Shown piece by piece: positions 24,879 to 34,023 of a DNA stretch of 64,000 nt. The notes beneath the pieces were generated by a model, which searched no databases, was not told the DNA's origin, and saw only the letters and a list, made by a program, of their open reading frames with translations. Source of the stretch: Variovorax boronicumulans (GTDB lineage: Bacteria > Pseudomonadota > Gammaproteobacteria > Burkholderiales > Burkholderiaceae_C); contig NZ_JAAAFX010000009.1 in assembly GCF_019352895.1 (NCBI RefSeq), forward strand, positions 202,754 through 266,753, given 5' to 3'. Within the stretch, counting starts at the first letter, position 1, and every line of letters starts with the position of its first letter. The position numbers were made by a program, and so were the translations under genes.

Positions 24879-25859
24879 ATGCCGATTTCACGCCGCGATG
24901 CGACTGCTGCCTTGCTGAGTTCCACGCTCGCTCCCGCCCTTTGGGCACAGGGGGAGACGGCGAGCAGCTACCCTTCCAAGGCCATGCGAATCGTCGTGCC
25001 TTACCCACCGGGTGGTTTCAACGATACCTTGGGTCGCATCGTCGGCACCCATTTCAGCAACGTCTGGAAGCAGCCGGCCGTGGTCGACAACAAGCCGGGT
25101 GCGGGAACGGCCATCGGTTCGTTGGCGGTCGCAAGGGCACCCAATGACGGCTACACGCTGCTGGTGATTCAGTTTCCGTTCGCGGCCAATCCCTGGCTCT
25201 ACAAGTTGCCCTACGACAGCGACAAGGCTTTCGATCCGGTGATTCTGGCGGGGCGTTCACCGATGGTGCTGCTGGCCAATGCGGACAGCCCGTACCGCAA
25301 CGCGACGGAAGTCCTCGCGGCGGCCAAGGCAAAGCCCGGCACGATCCACTATGGAACGTCGGGGCCGGGGTCGTCCAACCATCTCGCGATGGTGTTGTTC
25401 GAGAATCTGGCGGGCATACGGATGAACCAGATTCCGTACAAGGGCAGCACGCCGATGCTCACCGATCTGGCGGGAGGGCAGGTGTCGCTGGCGATGGATC
25501 TGCTGCCCCATGCGCTGCCCTTCATCCAGTCAGGCAAGGTGCGTCCGCTGGCCATTGCCAGCGCCCAGCGTTCACCGTTGATGCCGGAAATCCCAACTGC
25601 CACCGAGGCAGGCATCAAGGGCTATGAAGTTTCGTCCTGGCACGGCTTCGTCGTGCCGCGAGGCACGCCGAGACCGATGGTCGAGAAACTCAATCGCGAA
25701 ATGAACACGATCTTGGCCTCGAAAGAGGTCAAGAAGATCTTCGCCCAGCAGGGCTGTGTGCCGGATGGCGGGACGCCGGAACAGTTTCACAGCTTTATCG
25801 AGAGCCAGATGGCGCTATGGAAGCGCGTCATTCAACAGAACAACATCACCGCAGCATGA
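24879..25859 (+). CDS. Bug/TctC-type periplasmic solute receptor (4 of 4)
   Basis: 326 residues; start ATG 24879 behind ACAGGAG. The N-terminus PISRRDATAALLSS carries a twin-arginine pattern, cleavage near ALWAQG. Bug motifs IVVPYPPGGFNDTLGR and VDNKPGAGTA are present. Codon use here is slightly less GC-rich than in neighbours (for example several TTG/AAA/CCA codons), so this gene may have been acquired separately. It overlaps the aldehyde dehydrogenase start by ATGA, linking transport to aldehyde oxidation. Confidence 0.93.
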   Translation: MPISRRDATAALLSSTLAPALWAQGETASSYPSKAMRIVVPYPPGGFNDTLGRIVGTHFSNVWKQPAVVDNKPGAGTAIGSLAVARAPNDGYTLLVIQFPFAANPWLYKLPYDSDKAFDPVILAGRSPMVLLANADSPYRNATEVLAAAKAKPGTIHYGTSGPGSSNHLAMVLFENLAGIRMNQIPYKGSTPMLTDLAGGQVSLAMDLLPHALPFIQSGKVRPLAIASAQRSPLMPEIPTATEAGIKGYEVSSWHGFVVPRGTPRPMVEKLNREMNTILASKEVKKIFAQQGCVPDGGTPEQFHSFIESQMALWKRVIQQNNITAA

Positions 25860-27295
25860 CCATTCAACAAGACGCCCTCAACCTCATCGACGGCCGCTGG
25901 CAGCCCGCGGCCGGCGGCGCGTGGGGCCATCGCCACGACCCGGCCGACGGCGCGCCGCTCGGGCGCCATGCGGCCTCGGAGCGCGGCGATGCCAAGGCGG
26001 CCGTGGCCGCGGCGCGCCGCGCATTCGAGCTGCCGGGCTGGTCGCAGAACCCGCGCCTGCGCCAGCTGGTGATGCTGCGCTGGGCCGACCGGCTGGAGGC
26101 GCAGGCCGAGCCGCTGGCGCAGCTGCTGACCCGCGAGAACGGCAAGGTGCTGGCGCAGTCGCGCGGCGAGATCGCGGGGGCGGTGTCGGAGATCCGCTAC
26201 TACGCGGGCCTGACGCGCTACATGCCGGGCCATGTGTTCGAGGTCGAGCCCGGCGCCTACTCGACCCTGCTCAAGGAGCCCGCGGGCGTGGCCGGCATCA
26301 TCGTGCCGTGGAACGCGCCGGTGGTGCTGCTGATTCGTTCGCTGACGCCGGCACTGGCCGCGGGCTGCACCACGGTGATCAAGCCCGCGCCGCAGACGGC
26401 GCTGATCACCGCGCGCGTGATCGAGGCCCTGCACGCCTGCGAGGGCCTGCCGCCCGGCGTGGTCAACCTGGTGAGCGAGGACGGCCATGCGGTGGCGCAG
26501 TACCTGTCGGAGAGCACCGAGGTGGATGTGCTGAGCTTCACCGGTTCCAACGCCACCGGCCAGCGCATCATGGCCGCGGCCGCGCCCACCATGAAGAAGC
26601 TCTCGCTGGAACTGGGCGGCAAGTCGGCCTGCCTGGTGTTCGAGGACGCCGACGTCGAGCAGACCGCGGCCGCGATCGCGGTGGCGGCCACCATCATCAG
26701 CGGCCAGCAGTGCACGGCCGCGCGGCGCGTGCTGGTGCATGCGCGCCAGTACGACGCCATGCAGCAGGCCCTGACCACTGCGCTGGCCGCGCAGCGCGTG
26801 GCGCCGGGGCTGGTCGAGGGCGCGCAGATCGGGCCGCTGATCGACGCCGACGCGGCCCGGCTGGTGGGGCAGCGCATCGACGATGCGCTGCAGGCGGCCG
26901 ATGCGGTGCTGCTGCGCGGCCGGCGCGAAGGCAACTTCGTGCACCCGTCGCTGGTGGCGCACCGCGACACGCGGGCCTTCTTCGTGCAGGAGGAGATCTT
27001 CGGCCCGCTGCTGGTGCTGGAGCGCTTCGAGGACGAGCGCGAGGCCATCGTGCGCGCCAACCACACCGAGTTCGGCCTGTCGGCCAGCGTCTGGACGCGC
27101 GACGGCGCGCGCGCGATGCGCGTGGCCCGCGCGCTGTGCAACGGAACGGTCTGGATCAACGACCACAACAAGCTCTTCGCCGAGGCCGAGACGGGCGGCT
27201 ACCGGCGCAGCGGCCTCGGCCGGCTGCATGGCTACGACGCGCTGATCGACTTCCAGGAGATCAAGCACATCTACCAGCAGGTGGGCACGGCCTGA
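25856..27295 (+). CDS. NAD(P)-dependent aldehyde dehydrogenase (copy 2)
   Basis: 479 residues. Catalytic Glu in LELGGKSA, Cys in SGQQCTA, cofactor motif PWNAPV. It is a close paralog of the enzyme at 3278: both share GQQCTA, NxHNKLFAEAE and a C-terminus of the form EIKHxYQ. Coupled by ATGA to Bug receptor 4 and followed by a LysR gene. In the diiron regulon it probably oxidises an aldehyde released by the oxygenase or the ThDP enzyme. Confidence 0.92.
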   Translation: MTIQQDALNLIDGRWQPAAGGAWGHRHDPADGAPLGRHAASERGDAKAAVAAARRAFELPGWSQNPRLRQLVMLRWADRLEAQAEPLAQLLTRENGKVLAQSRGEIAGAVSEIRYYAGLTRYMPGHVFEVEPGAYSTLLKEPAGVAGIIVPWNAPVVLLIRSLTPALAAGCTTVIKPAPQTALITARVIEALHACEGLPPGVVNLVSEDGHAVAQYLSESTEVDVLSFTGSNATGQRIMAAAAPTMKKLSLELGGKSACLVFEDADVEQTAAAIAVAATIISGQQCTAARRVLVHARQYDAMQQALTTALAAQRVAPGLVEGAQIGPLIDADAARLVGQRIDDALQAADAVLLRGRREGNFVHPSLVAHRDTRAFFVQEEIFGPLLVLERFEDEREAIVRANHTEFGLSASVWTRDGARAMRVARALCNGTVWINDHNKLFAEAETGGYRRSGLGRLHGYDALIDFQEIKHIYQQVGTA

Positions 27296-27318
27296 GCCAA
27301 GGCTGCGCGGGCGCCTTC

Positions 27319-27324
27319 TACAAT
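27319..27324 (+). promoter_or_regulatory. Candidate -10 box for the LysR gene at 27371
   Basis: TACAAT 46 bases before the GTG start, in the 75-base gap after the aldehyde dehydrogenase. No convincing -35 is seen, so a LysR-type or read-through transcript is also possible. Confidence 0.25.
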
Positions 27325-27370
27325 CGCGCTCCACCCGCGCCTCCGGGCGATCTCACACCACAAGGCCCGC

Positions 27371-28291
27371 GTGGACCTCCGGCAGATTCAGTACTTTCTC
27401 GCGCTCTTCGAAGACGGCTCGATGACGCAGGCCGCCAAGCGGCTCGACGTGGTCCAGCCCACGCTGAGCATGCAGATCGCGAAGCTGGAGGAAGAGCTGG
27501 GCCAGCCCCTGTTCGAGCGCAAGCGGCGCGGCATGGCGCCCACCGCGCACGGGCGGCTCATGTACCGCCTGTTCCTGCCCATCGTGCGCGACATCGACAA
27601 TGCGCGCGAACAGCTCGCGCAGCGCAGCGAGGTGGTCACGGGGCATGTGTCGCTGGGCCTGATCTCCTCGGTGGCCGAGAGCGTGCTGCCCGAGGCGCTG
27701 TCGCGCTTCAATGAAGCCTACCCGCATGTGGAGGTCACGGTCTCCGTCGGCTACAGCGCCATGCTGATCGACTGGGTGACCAGCGGCCAGCTCGACGTCG
27801 CGATCATCAACGAGCCGCGCGCCAAGCTCTCGCTGGCCACCGAATCGCTGGCCGAGGAAGACATGCTGCTGGTCACGAGCGCCGAGCACGGCCCCCGGCT
27901 GCCCGCCAACGTGCGGCTCGCGCGGCTGCCCGAACTCGACCTCGACCTGGTGCTGCCCACGCGCCGGCATGGGCTGCGCGGCGTGCTGGAGGCCTCCGCC
28001 CGGCAGGAGGGCATCGTGCTCGCGCCCAAGTTCGAGATCGACGTGCTGAGCACCATCGTGCGGCTGGTGGAGCGCACGCGCTTCGCCACCATCCTGCCGC
28101 GCATCGTGGTGCAGCGCGCGGTCAACGAGGGCACGCTGTCGGTGTGCCCGATCCTGTCGCCGCGCATCGTGCGGCACGTGGTCCGCATCAGCCACAAGCG
28201 CCGGCCGCTGAGTGCCGCCACCCACGCGCTGATCGACCTGGTGGCCGACGAGATCCGGCGCGTGCTGAGCGCGGGCGACGCGCGCAAGTGA
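27371..28291 (+). CDS. LysR-family transcriptional regulator
   Basis: 306 residues starting with GTG (VDLRQIQYFLALFEDGSMTQAA). HTH about residues 18-45 with KRLDVVQPTLSMQIAKLEEELGQ. Effector domain follows. It lies directly after the diiron protein-Bug-aldehyde dehydrogenase operon and before the methylcitrate-like operon. It is the best local candidate to bind the shared T-N11-A element at 20571-20597 and 23719-23745, though it could instead act on the thioesterase-prpC promoter downstream. Confidence 0.92.
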   Translation: MDLRQIQYFLALFEDGSMTQAAKRLDVVQPTLSMQIAKLEEELGQPLFERKRRGMAPTAHGRLMYRLFLPIVRDIDNAREQLAQRSEVVTGHVSLGLISSVAESVLPEALSRFNEAYPHVEVTVSVGYSAMLIDWVTSGQLDVAIINEPRAKLSLATESLAEEDMLLVTSAEHGPRLPANVRLARLPELDLDLVLPTRRHGLRGVLEASARQEGIVLAPKFEIDVLSTIVRLVERTRFATILPRIVVQRAVNEGTLSVCPILSPRIVRHVVRISHKRRPLSAATHALIDLVADEIRRVLSAGDARK

Positions 28292-28369
28292 GCCGCGCGG
28301 GCGTGCGCTGAGGCGCCGCCGCGCCGCGTCGACGCTTCGCCCGCCGCCTGGCTGAGCGGCCTTTGCCAA

Positions 28370-28416
28370 TTCGCAAGCTTCGCAAATTCGCAGATTTCAC
28401 TTCGCACAGATTCGCC
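28370..28416. promoter_or_regulatory. TTCGC direct-repeat cluster upstream of the thioesterase-prpC operon
   Basis: TTCGCA at 28370, 28379, 28387 and 28401 and TTCGCC at 28411: five copies in 47 bases, in a locally AT-rich stretch of the intergenic region 28292-28463. Phased direct repeats like these are typical of multi-site regulator binding. No known regulator can be named. Confidence 0.5.
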
Positions 28417-28463
28417 TTTTCAGTCCTTCCGTGGCAACGCGCCTTTGCGTAGATTGCGAGGCC

Positions 28464-28859
28464 ATGAACCCACCCGCTGGAACCACCGCGCTGCACGAAC
28501 TGGTGCTGCCCGCCCATGCCAATCACCGCGGCACGCTGTTCGCGGGGCAGGGGCTGCAGCTCATGACCAAGGCGGCCTTCCTGGCGGCGCGCGGGCTGGC
28601 GCAGCGCGAGGTGGTGATGGCCGGCGTGACGCGTGCCGACTTCCTCGCGCCCGTGCCGGTGGGCCACCAGCTCACGCTGCGCGGCTGGGTCAGCCGCATC
28701 GGCCGCAGTTCGATGACCGTGTGCGTGACCGGCCTGGCCGACAGGCCCGGCATTCCCGCGGAAGAGGTTCTCAAGGGCGTGTTCGAGATGGTGGCGATCG
28801 ACGCCGCCGGACGCCCCGCCGCCATCGACCGTTCTTACCTGGACAAGGAAACCGCATGA
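28464..28859 (+). CDS. Hotdog-fold acyl-CoA thioesterase
   Basis: 131 residues of the YciA/BFIT-type hotdog family: LVLPAHANHRGTLFAGQGLQLMTKAAFLAA contains the N-H-x-G-x-x-F-A-G block and the central helix. I chose ATG 28464 (GCGAG upstream) over GTG 28431. It hydrolyses an acyl-CoA to free acid and CoA. Its stop overlaps the prpC start (ATGA), an unusual coupling of thioesterase and methylcitrate synthase, suggesting it recycles CoA from a dead-end acyl-CoA of this pathway. Confidence 0.88.
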   Translation: MNPPAGTTALHELVLPAHANHRGTLFAGQGLQLMTKAAFLAARGLAQREVVMAGVTRADFLAPVPVGHQLTLRGWVSRIGRSSMTVCVTGLADRPGIPAEEVLKGVFEMVAIDAAGRPAAIDRSYLDKETA

Positions 28860-30034
28860 CCACCACGACCCCCACGACCGAGCGCGCCGCACCGGCGGCC
28901 GCCTTCAAACCCAAGAAGTCCGTCGCCCTGTCGGGCGTGACCGCCGGCACCACCGCGCTGTGCACCGTCGGCCGCACCGGCAACGACCTGCACTACCGCG
29001 GCTACGACATCCTGGACATCGCCGAGGTCTGCGAGTTCGAGGAGATCGCGCACCTGCTGGTGCACGGCAAGCTGCCCACGCGCGCCGAACTCAAGGCCTA
29101 CAAGGCGCGGCTCAAGGCCATGCGCGGCCTGCCCGCGAGCGTGAAGAGCGCGCTGGAGAGCCTGCCCGCCGGCGCCCATCCGATGGACGTGATGCGCACC
29201 GGCGTCTCGGCGCTGGGCTGCATCCTGCCCGAGAAGGACGACCACAACCTGCCCGGCGCGCGCGACATCGCCGACCGGCTCATGGCCTCGCTGGGCTCGA
29301 TGTTGCTGTACTGGTACCACTGGAGCACCCAGGGCAAGCGCATCGAGGTGGAGACCGACGACGACTCCATCGGCGGCCACTTCCTGCACCTGCTGCACGG
29401 CGAGAAGCCCTCGGAGGCTTGGGTGCGCGCCATGCACACCTCGCTGAACCTGTATGCCGAGCACGAGTTCAATGCCTCGACCTTCACCGCGCGCGTGATC
29501 GCCGGCACCGGCAGCGACATGTACTCCTCGATCGCCGGCGCCATCGGCGCGCTGCGCGGGCCCAAGCACGGCGGCGCCAACGAGGTGGCCTTCGAGATCC
29601 AGAAGCGCTACGACGCCCCCGACGAGGCCGAGGCCGACATCCGCCGGCGCGTCGAAGCCAAGGAAGTGGTGATCGGTTTCGGCCACCCGGTCTACACGGT
29701 CAGCGACCCGCGCAACGTGGTGATCAAGGGCGTGGCCCGGCAGCTGTCCGACGCGGCCGGCTCGACCAAGATGTACGACATCGCCGAGCGGCTCGAGTCG
29801 GTGATGTGGGAGGTCAAGAAGATGTTCCCCAACCTGGACTGGTTCAGCGCCGTGAGCTATCACATGATGGGCGTGCCCACGGCCATGTTCACGCCGCTCT
29901 TCGTGATCGCCCGCACCAGCGGCTGGGCGGCCCACGTGATCGAGCAGCGCGTCGACAACAAGATCATCCGGCCGAGCGCCCACTACACCGGCCCGGAAGA
30001 CCTGGTGTTCGTGCCGATCGGGGCGCGCAGCTGA
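28856..30034 (+). CDS. prpC: 2-methylcitrate synthase
   Basis: 392 residues, citrate synthase fold. It condenses propionyl-CoA with oxaloacetate. Evidence: VALSGVTAGTTALCTVGRTGNDLHYRGYDI at the N-terminus is typical of PrpC, and catalytic His and Asp lie in GALRGPKHGGANE and GFGHPVYT, with the end motif PSAHYTGPED. The next gene, acnD, is a methylcitrate-cycle enzyme, which supports PrpC over a housekeeping GltA. Confidence 0.93.
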   Translation: MTTTTPTTERAAPAAAFKPKKSVALSGVTAGTTALCTVGRTGNDLHYRGYDILDIAEVCEFEEIAHLLVHGKLPTRAELKAYKARLKAMRGLPASVKSALESLPAGAHPMDVMRTGVSALGCILPEKDDHNLPGARDIADRLMASLGSMLLYWYHWSTQGKRIEVETDDDSIGGHFLHLLHGEKPSEAWVRAMHTSLNLYAEHEFNASTFTARVIAGTGSDMYSSIAGAIGALRGPKHGGANEVAFEIQKRYDAPDEAEADIRRRVEAKEVVIGFGHPVYTVSDPRNVVIKGVARQLSDAAGSTKMYDIAERLESVMWEVKKMFPNLDWFSAVSYHMMGVPTAMFTPLFVIARTSGWAAHVIEQRVDNKIIRPSAHYTGPEDLVFVPIGARS

Positions 30035-30174
30035 AGTGCGGCGCAGCGCTGGATGCCCACGTGGCGATCCGGCGCCGTACCAAAGTCGTGCAGGACAACG
30101 AGTCCCGCACCGAACAAGAACCGAGCCTTGATTCCAGAGAGGCGCGCGGCGCGCCCGGCGACCGATCCCCCACG

Positions 30175-32799
30175 ATGAACTCTTCCTACCGAAAAAAACT
30201 CCCCGGCACCGCGCTGGACTACATCGACGCGCGCGCGGCGGTCGATGCCCTGCAGCCCGGCGCCTGGGACGGCCTGCCCTACACCGCGCGCGTGCACGCC
30301 GAGAACCTGGTGCGGCGCTGTGACCCGGCCATCCTTGAGGACTGCCTGCTGCAGCTCGTGGAGCGCCTTCGCGACCGCGACTTTCCCTGGTACCCGGTGC
30401 GCGTGGTGTGCCACGACATCCTGGGCCAGACCGCGCTGGTGGACCTGGCGGGCCTGCGCGATGCGATCGCGGCTGAAGGCGGCGACCCGGCGCAGGTGAA
30501 CCCCGTGGTGCCGGTGCAGCTGATCGTGGACCATTCGCTGGCCGTGGAGTGCGGCGGCTTCGATCCCCAGGCCTTCGAGAAGAACCGGCAGATCGAGGAC
30601 CGCCGCAACGAGGACCGCTTCCATTTCATCGAGTGGACCAAGCGCGCCTTCGCCAACATGGAGGTGATCCCGGCGGGCAACGGGATCATGCATCAGATCA
30701 ACCTGGAGAAGATGTCGCCGGTGGTCTACGTGCAGGACGGCCTGGCCTTCCCCGACACCTGCGTGGGCACCGACAGCCACACGCCGCACGTCGATGCACT
30801 GGGCGTGATCGCCGTGGGCGTGGGCGGCCTCGAGGCCGAGAACGTGATGCTGGGCCGCGCCTCGTGGATGCGCCTGCCCGACATCGTCGGCGTCGAGCTC
30901 ACCGGCCGGCGCCAGCCGGGCATCACCGCCACCGACATCGTGCTGGCCTTGACCGAATTCCTGCGCCAGCAGAAGGTGGTCGGCGCGTACCTCGAATTCT
31001 TCGGCGAAGGCACGCAGGGCCTGACCATCGGCGACCGGGCCACCATCTCCAACATGTGCCCCGAGTACGGTGCCACGGCCGCGCTGTTCTACATCGACGA
31101 GCAGACACTGACCTACCTGCAGCTCACAGGCCGCGAGGACACGCAGGTCGCGCTGGTCGAGATCTACGCGAAGACGGCCGGCTTCTGGGGCGACGCACTC
31201 CAGACCGCCCGCTACGAACGCGTGCTGCGCTTCGACCTCTCGGGCGTGGTGCGCAACATGGCCGGCCCGTCGAACCCGCACCGCCGCTTGCCGACCTCGC
31301 AGCTGGCCGCGCGCGAGATCGCCGTCGGACTCGATGCGGCGCGCCAGCAGGAGGCCGCGGGCCTGATGCCCGATGGCGCGGTGATCATCGCGGCCATCAC
31401 CTCGTGCACCAACACCTCGAACCCGCGCAACGTGATCGCGGCCGCACTGCTGGCGCGCAACGCCAACCGGCTCGGCCTGCAGCGCAAGCCCTGGGTCAAG
31501 TCCTCGCTGGCACCGGGCTCCAAGGCCGTCGAGCTCTACCTGCGCGACGCCGACCTGCTCAAAGACCTCGAACAGCTGGGCTTCGGCATCGTCGCCTTCG
31601 CCTGCACCACCTGCAACGGCATGTCGGGTGCGCTCGATCCGGCGATCCAGCAGGAGATCATCGACCGCGACCTCTACGCCACCGCGGTGCTCTCGGGCAA
31701 CCGCAACTTCGACGGTCGCATCCATCCCTATGCCAAGCAGGCCTTCCTGGCCTCGCCGCCGCTGGTCGTGGCCTACGCGATCGCGGGCACGATCCGCTTC
31801 GACATCGAGCGCGACGTGCTGGGCGTCGTCGAGGGCAAGGAGATCCGCCTGCAGGACCTCTGGCCCAGCGACGAGGAGATCGATGCCATCGTCGCGGCTT
31901 CGGTCAGGCCCGAGATGTTCCGCCAGGTCTACGAGCCCATGTTCGCGATCCATCCGGACAGCGGCGAGAAGGTCAGCCCGCAGTACGACTGGCGCCCGCA
32001 GTCGACCTACATCCGCCGCCCGCCCTACTGGGACAGCGAAGGGGTGGGCGCGCTCGCGGCCGTGCCGCGCACGCTGCGCGGCATGCGGCCGCTGGCCATC
32101 CTGCCCGACAACATCACGACCGACCACCTGTCGCCCTCCAACGCGATCCTGCTCGACAGCGCCGCCGGCGAGTACCTGGCGAAGATGGGCCTGCCCGAGG
32201 AAGACTTCAACTCCTATGCCACGCACCGCGGCGACCACCTGACGGCCATGCGCGCCACCTTCGCCAACCCGCAGCTGGTCAACGAGATGGCGGTGGTCGA
32301 CGGCGTGCAGCAGAAGGGCTCGCTGGCGCGCCTCGAGCCCGAGGGCCGGGTGCTGCGCATGTGGGAGGCCATCGAAACCTACCTGAGCCGCCGGCAGCCG
32401 CTGATCATCGTGGCCGGCGCCGACTACGGCCAGGGTTCGTCGCGCGACTGGGCCGCCAAGGGCGTGCGCCTGGCCGGTGTCGAGACGGTCGTGGCCGAAG
32501 GCTTCGAGCGCATCCACCGCACCAACCTGCTGGGCATGGGCGTGCTGCCGCTGGAGTTCAAGCCCGGCACCACGCGCCTCACGCTGGGCCTGGACGGCAG
32601 CGAAACCTTCGACGTGGCCGGCCGGCCTGCGCCGCGCACCGGTCTCACGCTGGTCGTGCGCCGCAGGAGCGGCGACGTGCTGCAGGTGCCGGTGACCTGC
32701 CGGCTCGACACGGCCGAGGAGGTGTCGATCTACGAGGCCGGCGGCGTGCTGCAGCGTTTTGCGCAAGACTTCCTGGCCGCGAACAAGCCGGCCGCCTGA
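30175..32799 (+). CDS. acnD: Fe-S 2-methylcitrate dehydratase
   Basis: 874 residues, aconitase superfamily. It dehydrates 2-methylcitrate to 2-methyl-cis-aconitate. The [4Fe-4S] ligands are in TSCTNTSNP and ACTTCNGMSG; the substrate loop TDSHTPHVDALGVIAVGVGG is complete. The start MNSSYRKKLPGTALDYIDAR is AcnD-like. No PrpD gene is present; AcnD with PrpF is the known alternative. A 140-base gap to prpC carries a GC-rich stem (GGCGCGC-GGC-GCGCC) and no clear ribosome site. Confidence 0.95.
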   Translation: MNSSYRKKLPGTALDYIDARAAVDALQPGAWDGLPYTARVHAENLVRRCDPAILEDCLLQLVERLRDRDFPWYPVRVVCHDILGQTALVDLAGLRDAIAAEGGDPAQVNPVVPVQLIVDHSLAVECGGFDPQAFEKNRQIEDRRNEDRFHFIEWTKRAFANMEVIPAGNGIMHQINLEKMSPVVYVQDGLAFPDTCVGTDSHTPHVDALGVIAVGVGGLEAENVMLGRASWMRLPDIVGVELTGRRQPGITATDIVLALTEFLRQQKVVGAYLEFFGEGTQGLTIGDRATISNMCPEYGATAALFYIDEQTLTYLQLTGREDTQVALVEIYAKTAGFWGDALQTARYERVLRFDLSGVVRNMAGPSNPHRRLPTSQLAAREIAVGLDAARQQEAAGLMPDGAVIIAAITSCTNTSNPRNVIAAALLARNANRLGLQRKPWVKSSLAPGSKAVELYLRDADLLKDLEQLGFGIVAFACTTCNGMSGALDPAIQQEIIDRDLYATAVLSGNRNFDGRIHPYAKQAFLASPPLVVAYAIAGTIRFDIERDVLGVVEGKEIRLQDLWPSDEEIDAIVAASVRPEMFRQVYEPMFAIHPDSGEKVSPQYDWRPQSTYIRRPPYWDSEGVGALAAVPRTLRGMRPLAILPDNITTDHLSPSNAILLDSAAGEYLAKMGLPEEDFNSYATHRGDHLTAMRATFANPQLVNEMAVVDGVQQKGSLARLEPEGRVLRMWEAIETYLSRRQPLIIVAGADYGQGSSRDWAAKGVRLAGVETVVAEGFERIHRTNLLGMGVLPLEFKPGTTRLTLGLDGSETFDVAGRPAPRTGLTLVVRRRSGDVLQVPVTCRLDTAEEVSIYEAGGVLQRFAQDFLAANKPAA

Positions 32800-32821
32800 A
32801 GACCACCACCCTCTCCTCACC

Positions 32822-34009
32822 ATGGCATCCGTACCTCAGATCAAGATCCCCGCCGTCTACATGCGCGGCGGCACCAGCAAGGGCGTGTTCTTCCGCCTGC
32901 AGGACCTGCCGCCGGCCGCGCGCGAAGCCGGGCCGGCGCGCGATGCGCTGCTGCTGCGCGTGATCGGCAGCCCCGACCCCTACGGCAAGCAGATCGACGG
33001 CATGGGCGGCGCGACCTCGTCGACTTCGAAGACCGTGATCCTGTCGCCTTCCACGCGCCCGGAGCACGACGTCGACTACCTCTTCGGCCAGGTCTCGATC
33101 GACAGTGCCTTCGTCGAATGGACCGGCAACTGCGGCAACCTCTCGGCGGCGGTCGGCCCCTTCGCGATCGCGCAGGGACTGATCGACCCGGCCCGCGTGC
33201 CGCGCAACGGCCTGTGCACCGTGCGCATCTGGCAGGCCAACATCGGCAAGACCATCGTGGCGCAGGTGCCGATGGTCGACGGCGAAGTGCAGGAGACCGG
33301 CGAGTTCGAACTCGACGGCGTGACCTTCCCGGCCGCCGAGGTGGCGCTGGAGTTCATCGACCCGGCCGACGAGGGCGACGGCGGCGGCGCGATGTTCCCG
33401 ACCGGCCAGGTGGTGGACGACCTCGTGGTGCCCGGCGTCGGCACGTTCAAGGCCACGCTGATCAACGCCGGCATCCCCACCATCTTCCTCAACGCCGCCG
33501 ACATCGGCTGCACCGGCACCGAACTGCAGGAGGCGATCAACGGCGATGCCAGGGCGCTGGCCATGTTCGAGGCCATCCGCGCGCATGGCGCGGTCAAGAT
33601 GGGCCTGATCCAGCACGTCGGCGAAGCGGCCCGGCGCCAGCACACGCCCAAGGTGGTTTTCGTCGCCCCGCCCACCGGCTACACCGCCTCCAGCGGCAAG
33701 GCCGTGCAGGCGGCGGACGTCGACCTGCTGGTGCGCGCGCTGTCGATGGGCAAGCTGCACCACGCGATGATGGGCACGGCCGCGGTCGCGATCGGCACCG
33801 CCGCCGCCATTCCCGGCACGCTGGTGAACCTCGCGGCCGGCGGCGGCGCGCGCCAGGCGGTGCGCTTCGGGCACCCCTCGGGCACGCTGCGCGTGGGCGC
33901 CGAGGCCCGCCAGGTCGACGGCCAATGGGTCGTGACCAAGGCGCTGATGAGCCGCAGCGCCCGCGTGCTGATGGAAGGCTGGGTCCGCGTTCCCGGCGAC
34001 AGTTTCTGA
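32822..34009 (+). CDS. prpF: AcnD-accessory protein, methylaconitate isomerase
   Basis: 395 residues, diaminopimelate epimerase-like fold. VYMRGGTSKGVFF at the N-terminus and TGNCGNLSAAVGPFA are PrpF signatures. PrpF isomerises 2-methyl-trans-aconitate formed by AcnD so that aconitase B can finish the conversion to 2-methylisocitrate. It follows acnD by 22 bases, the conserved order in AcnD-type methylcitrate operons. Confidence 0.95.
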   Translation: MASVPQIKIPAVYMRGGTSKGVFFRLQDLPPAAREAGPARDALLLRVIGSPDPYGKQIDGMGGATSSTSKTVILSPSTRPEHDVDYLFGQVSIDSAFVEWTGNCGNLSAAVGPFAIAQGLIDPARVPRNGLCTVRIWQANIGKTIVAQVPMVDGEVQETGEFELDGVTFPAAEVALEFIDPADEGDGGGAMFPTGQVVDDLVVPGVGTFKATLINAGIPTIFLNAADIGCTGTELQEAINGDARALAMFEAIRAHGAVKMGLIQHVGEAARRQHTPKVVFVAPPTGYTASSGKAVQAADVDLLVRALSMGKLHHAMMGTAAVAIGTAAAIPGTLVNLAAGGGARQAVRFGHPSGTLRVGAEARQVDGQWVVTKALMSRSARVLMEGWVRVPGDSF

Positions 34010-34023
34010 TTGGAATTTTTCGC

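Noticed and set aside
28370..28416. Short CRISPR-like array
   Set aside because: Repeats are only 6 bases, spacing is irregular and no cas gene is present; better read as regulator sites.
29983..32823. Minus-strand open frame of more than 900 codons opposite acnD
   Set aside because: No recognisable domain; acnD on plus has complete aconitase motifs. High GC third positions create such antisense frames.
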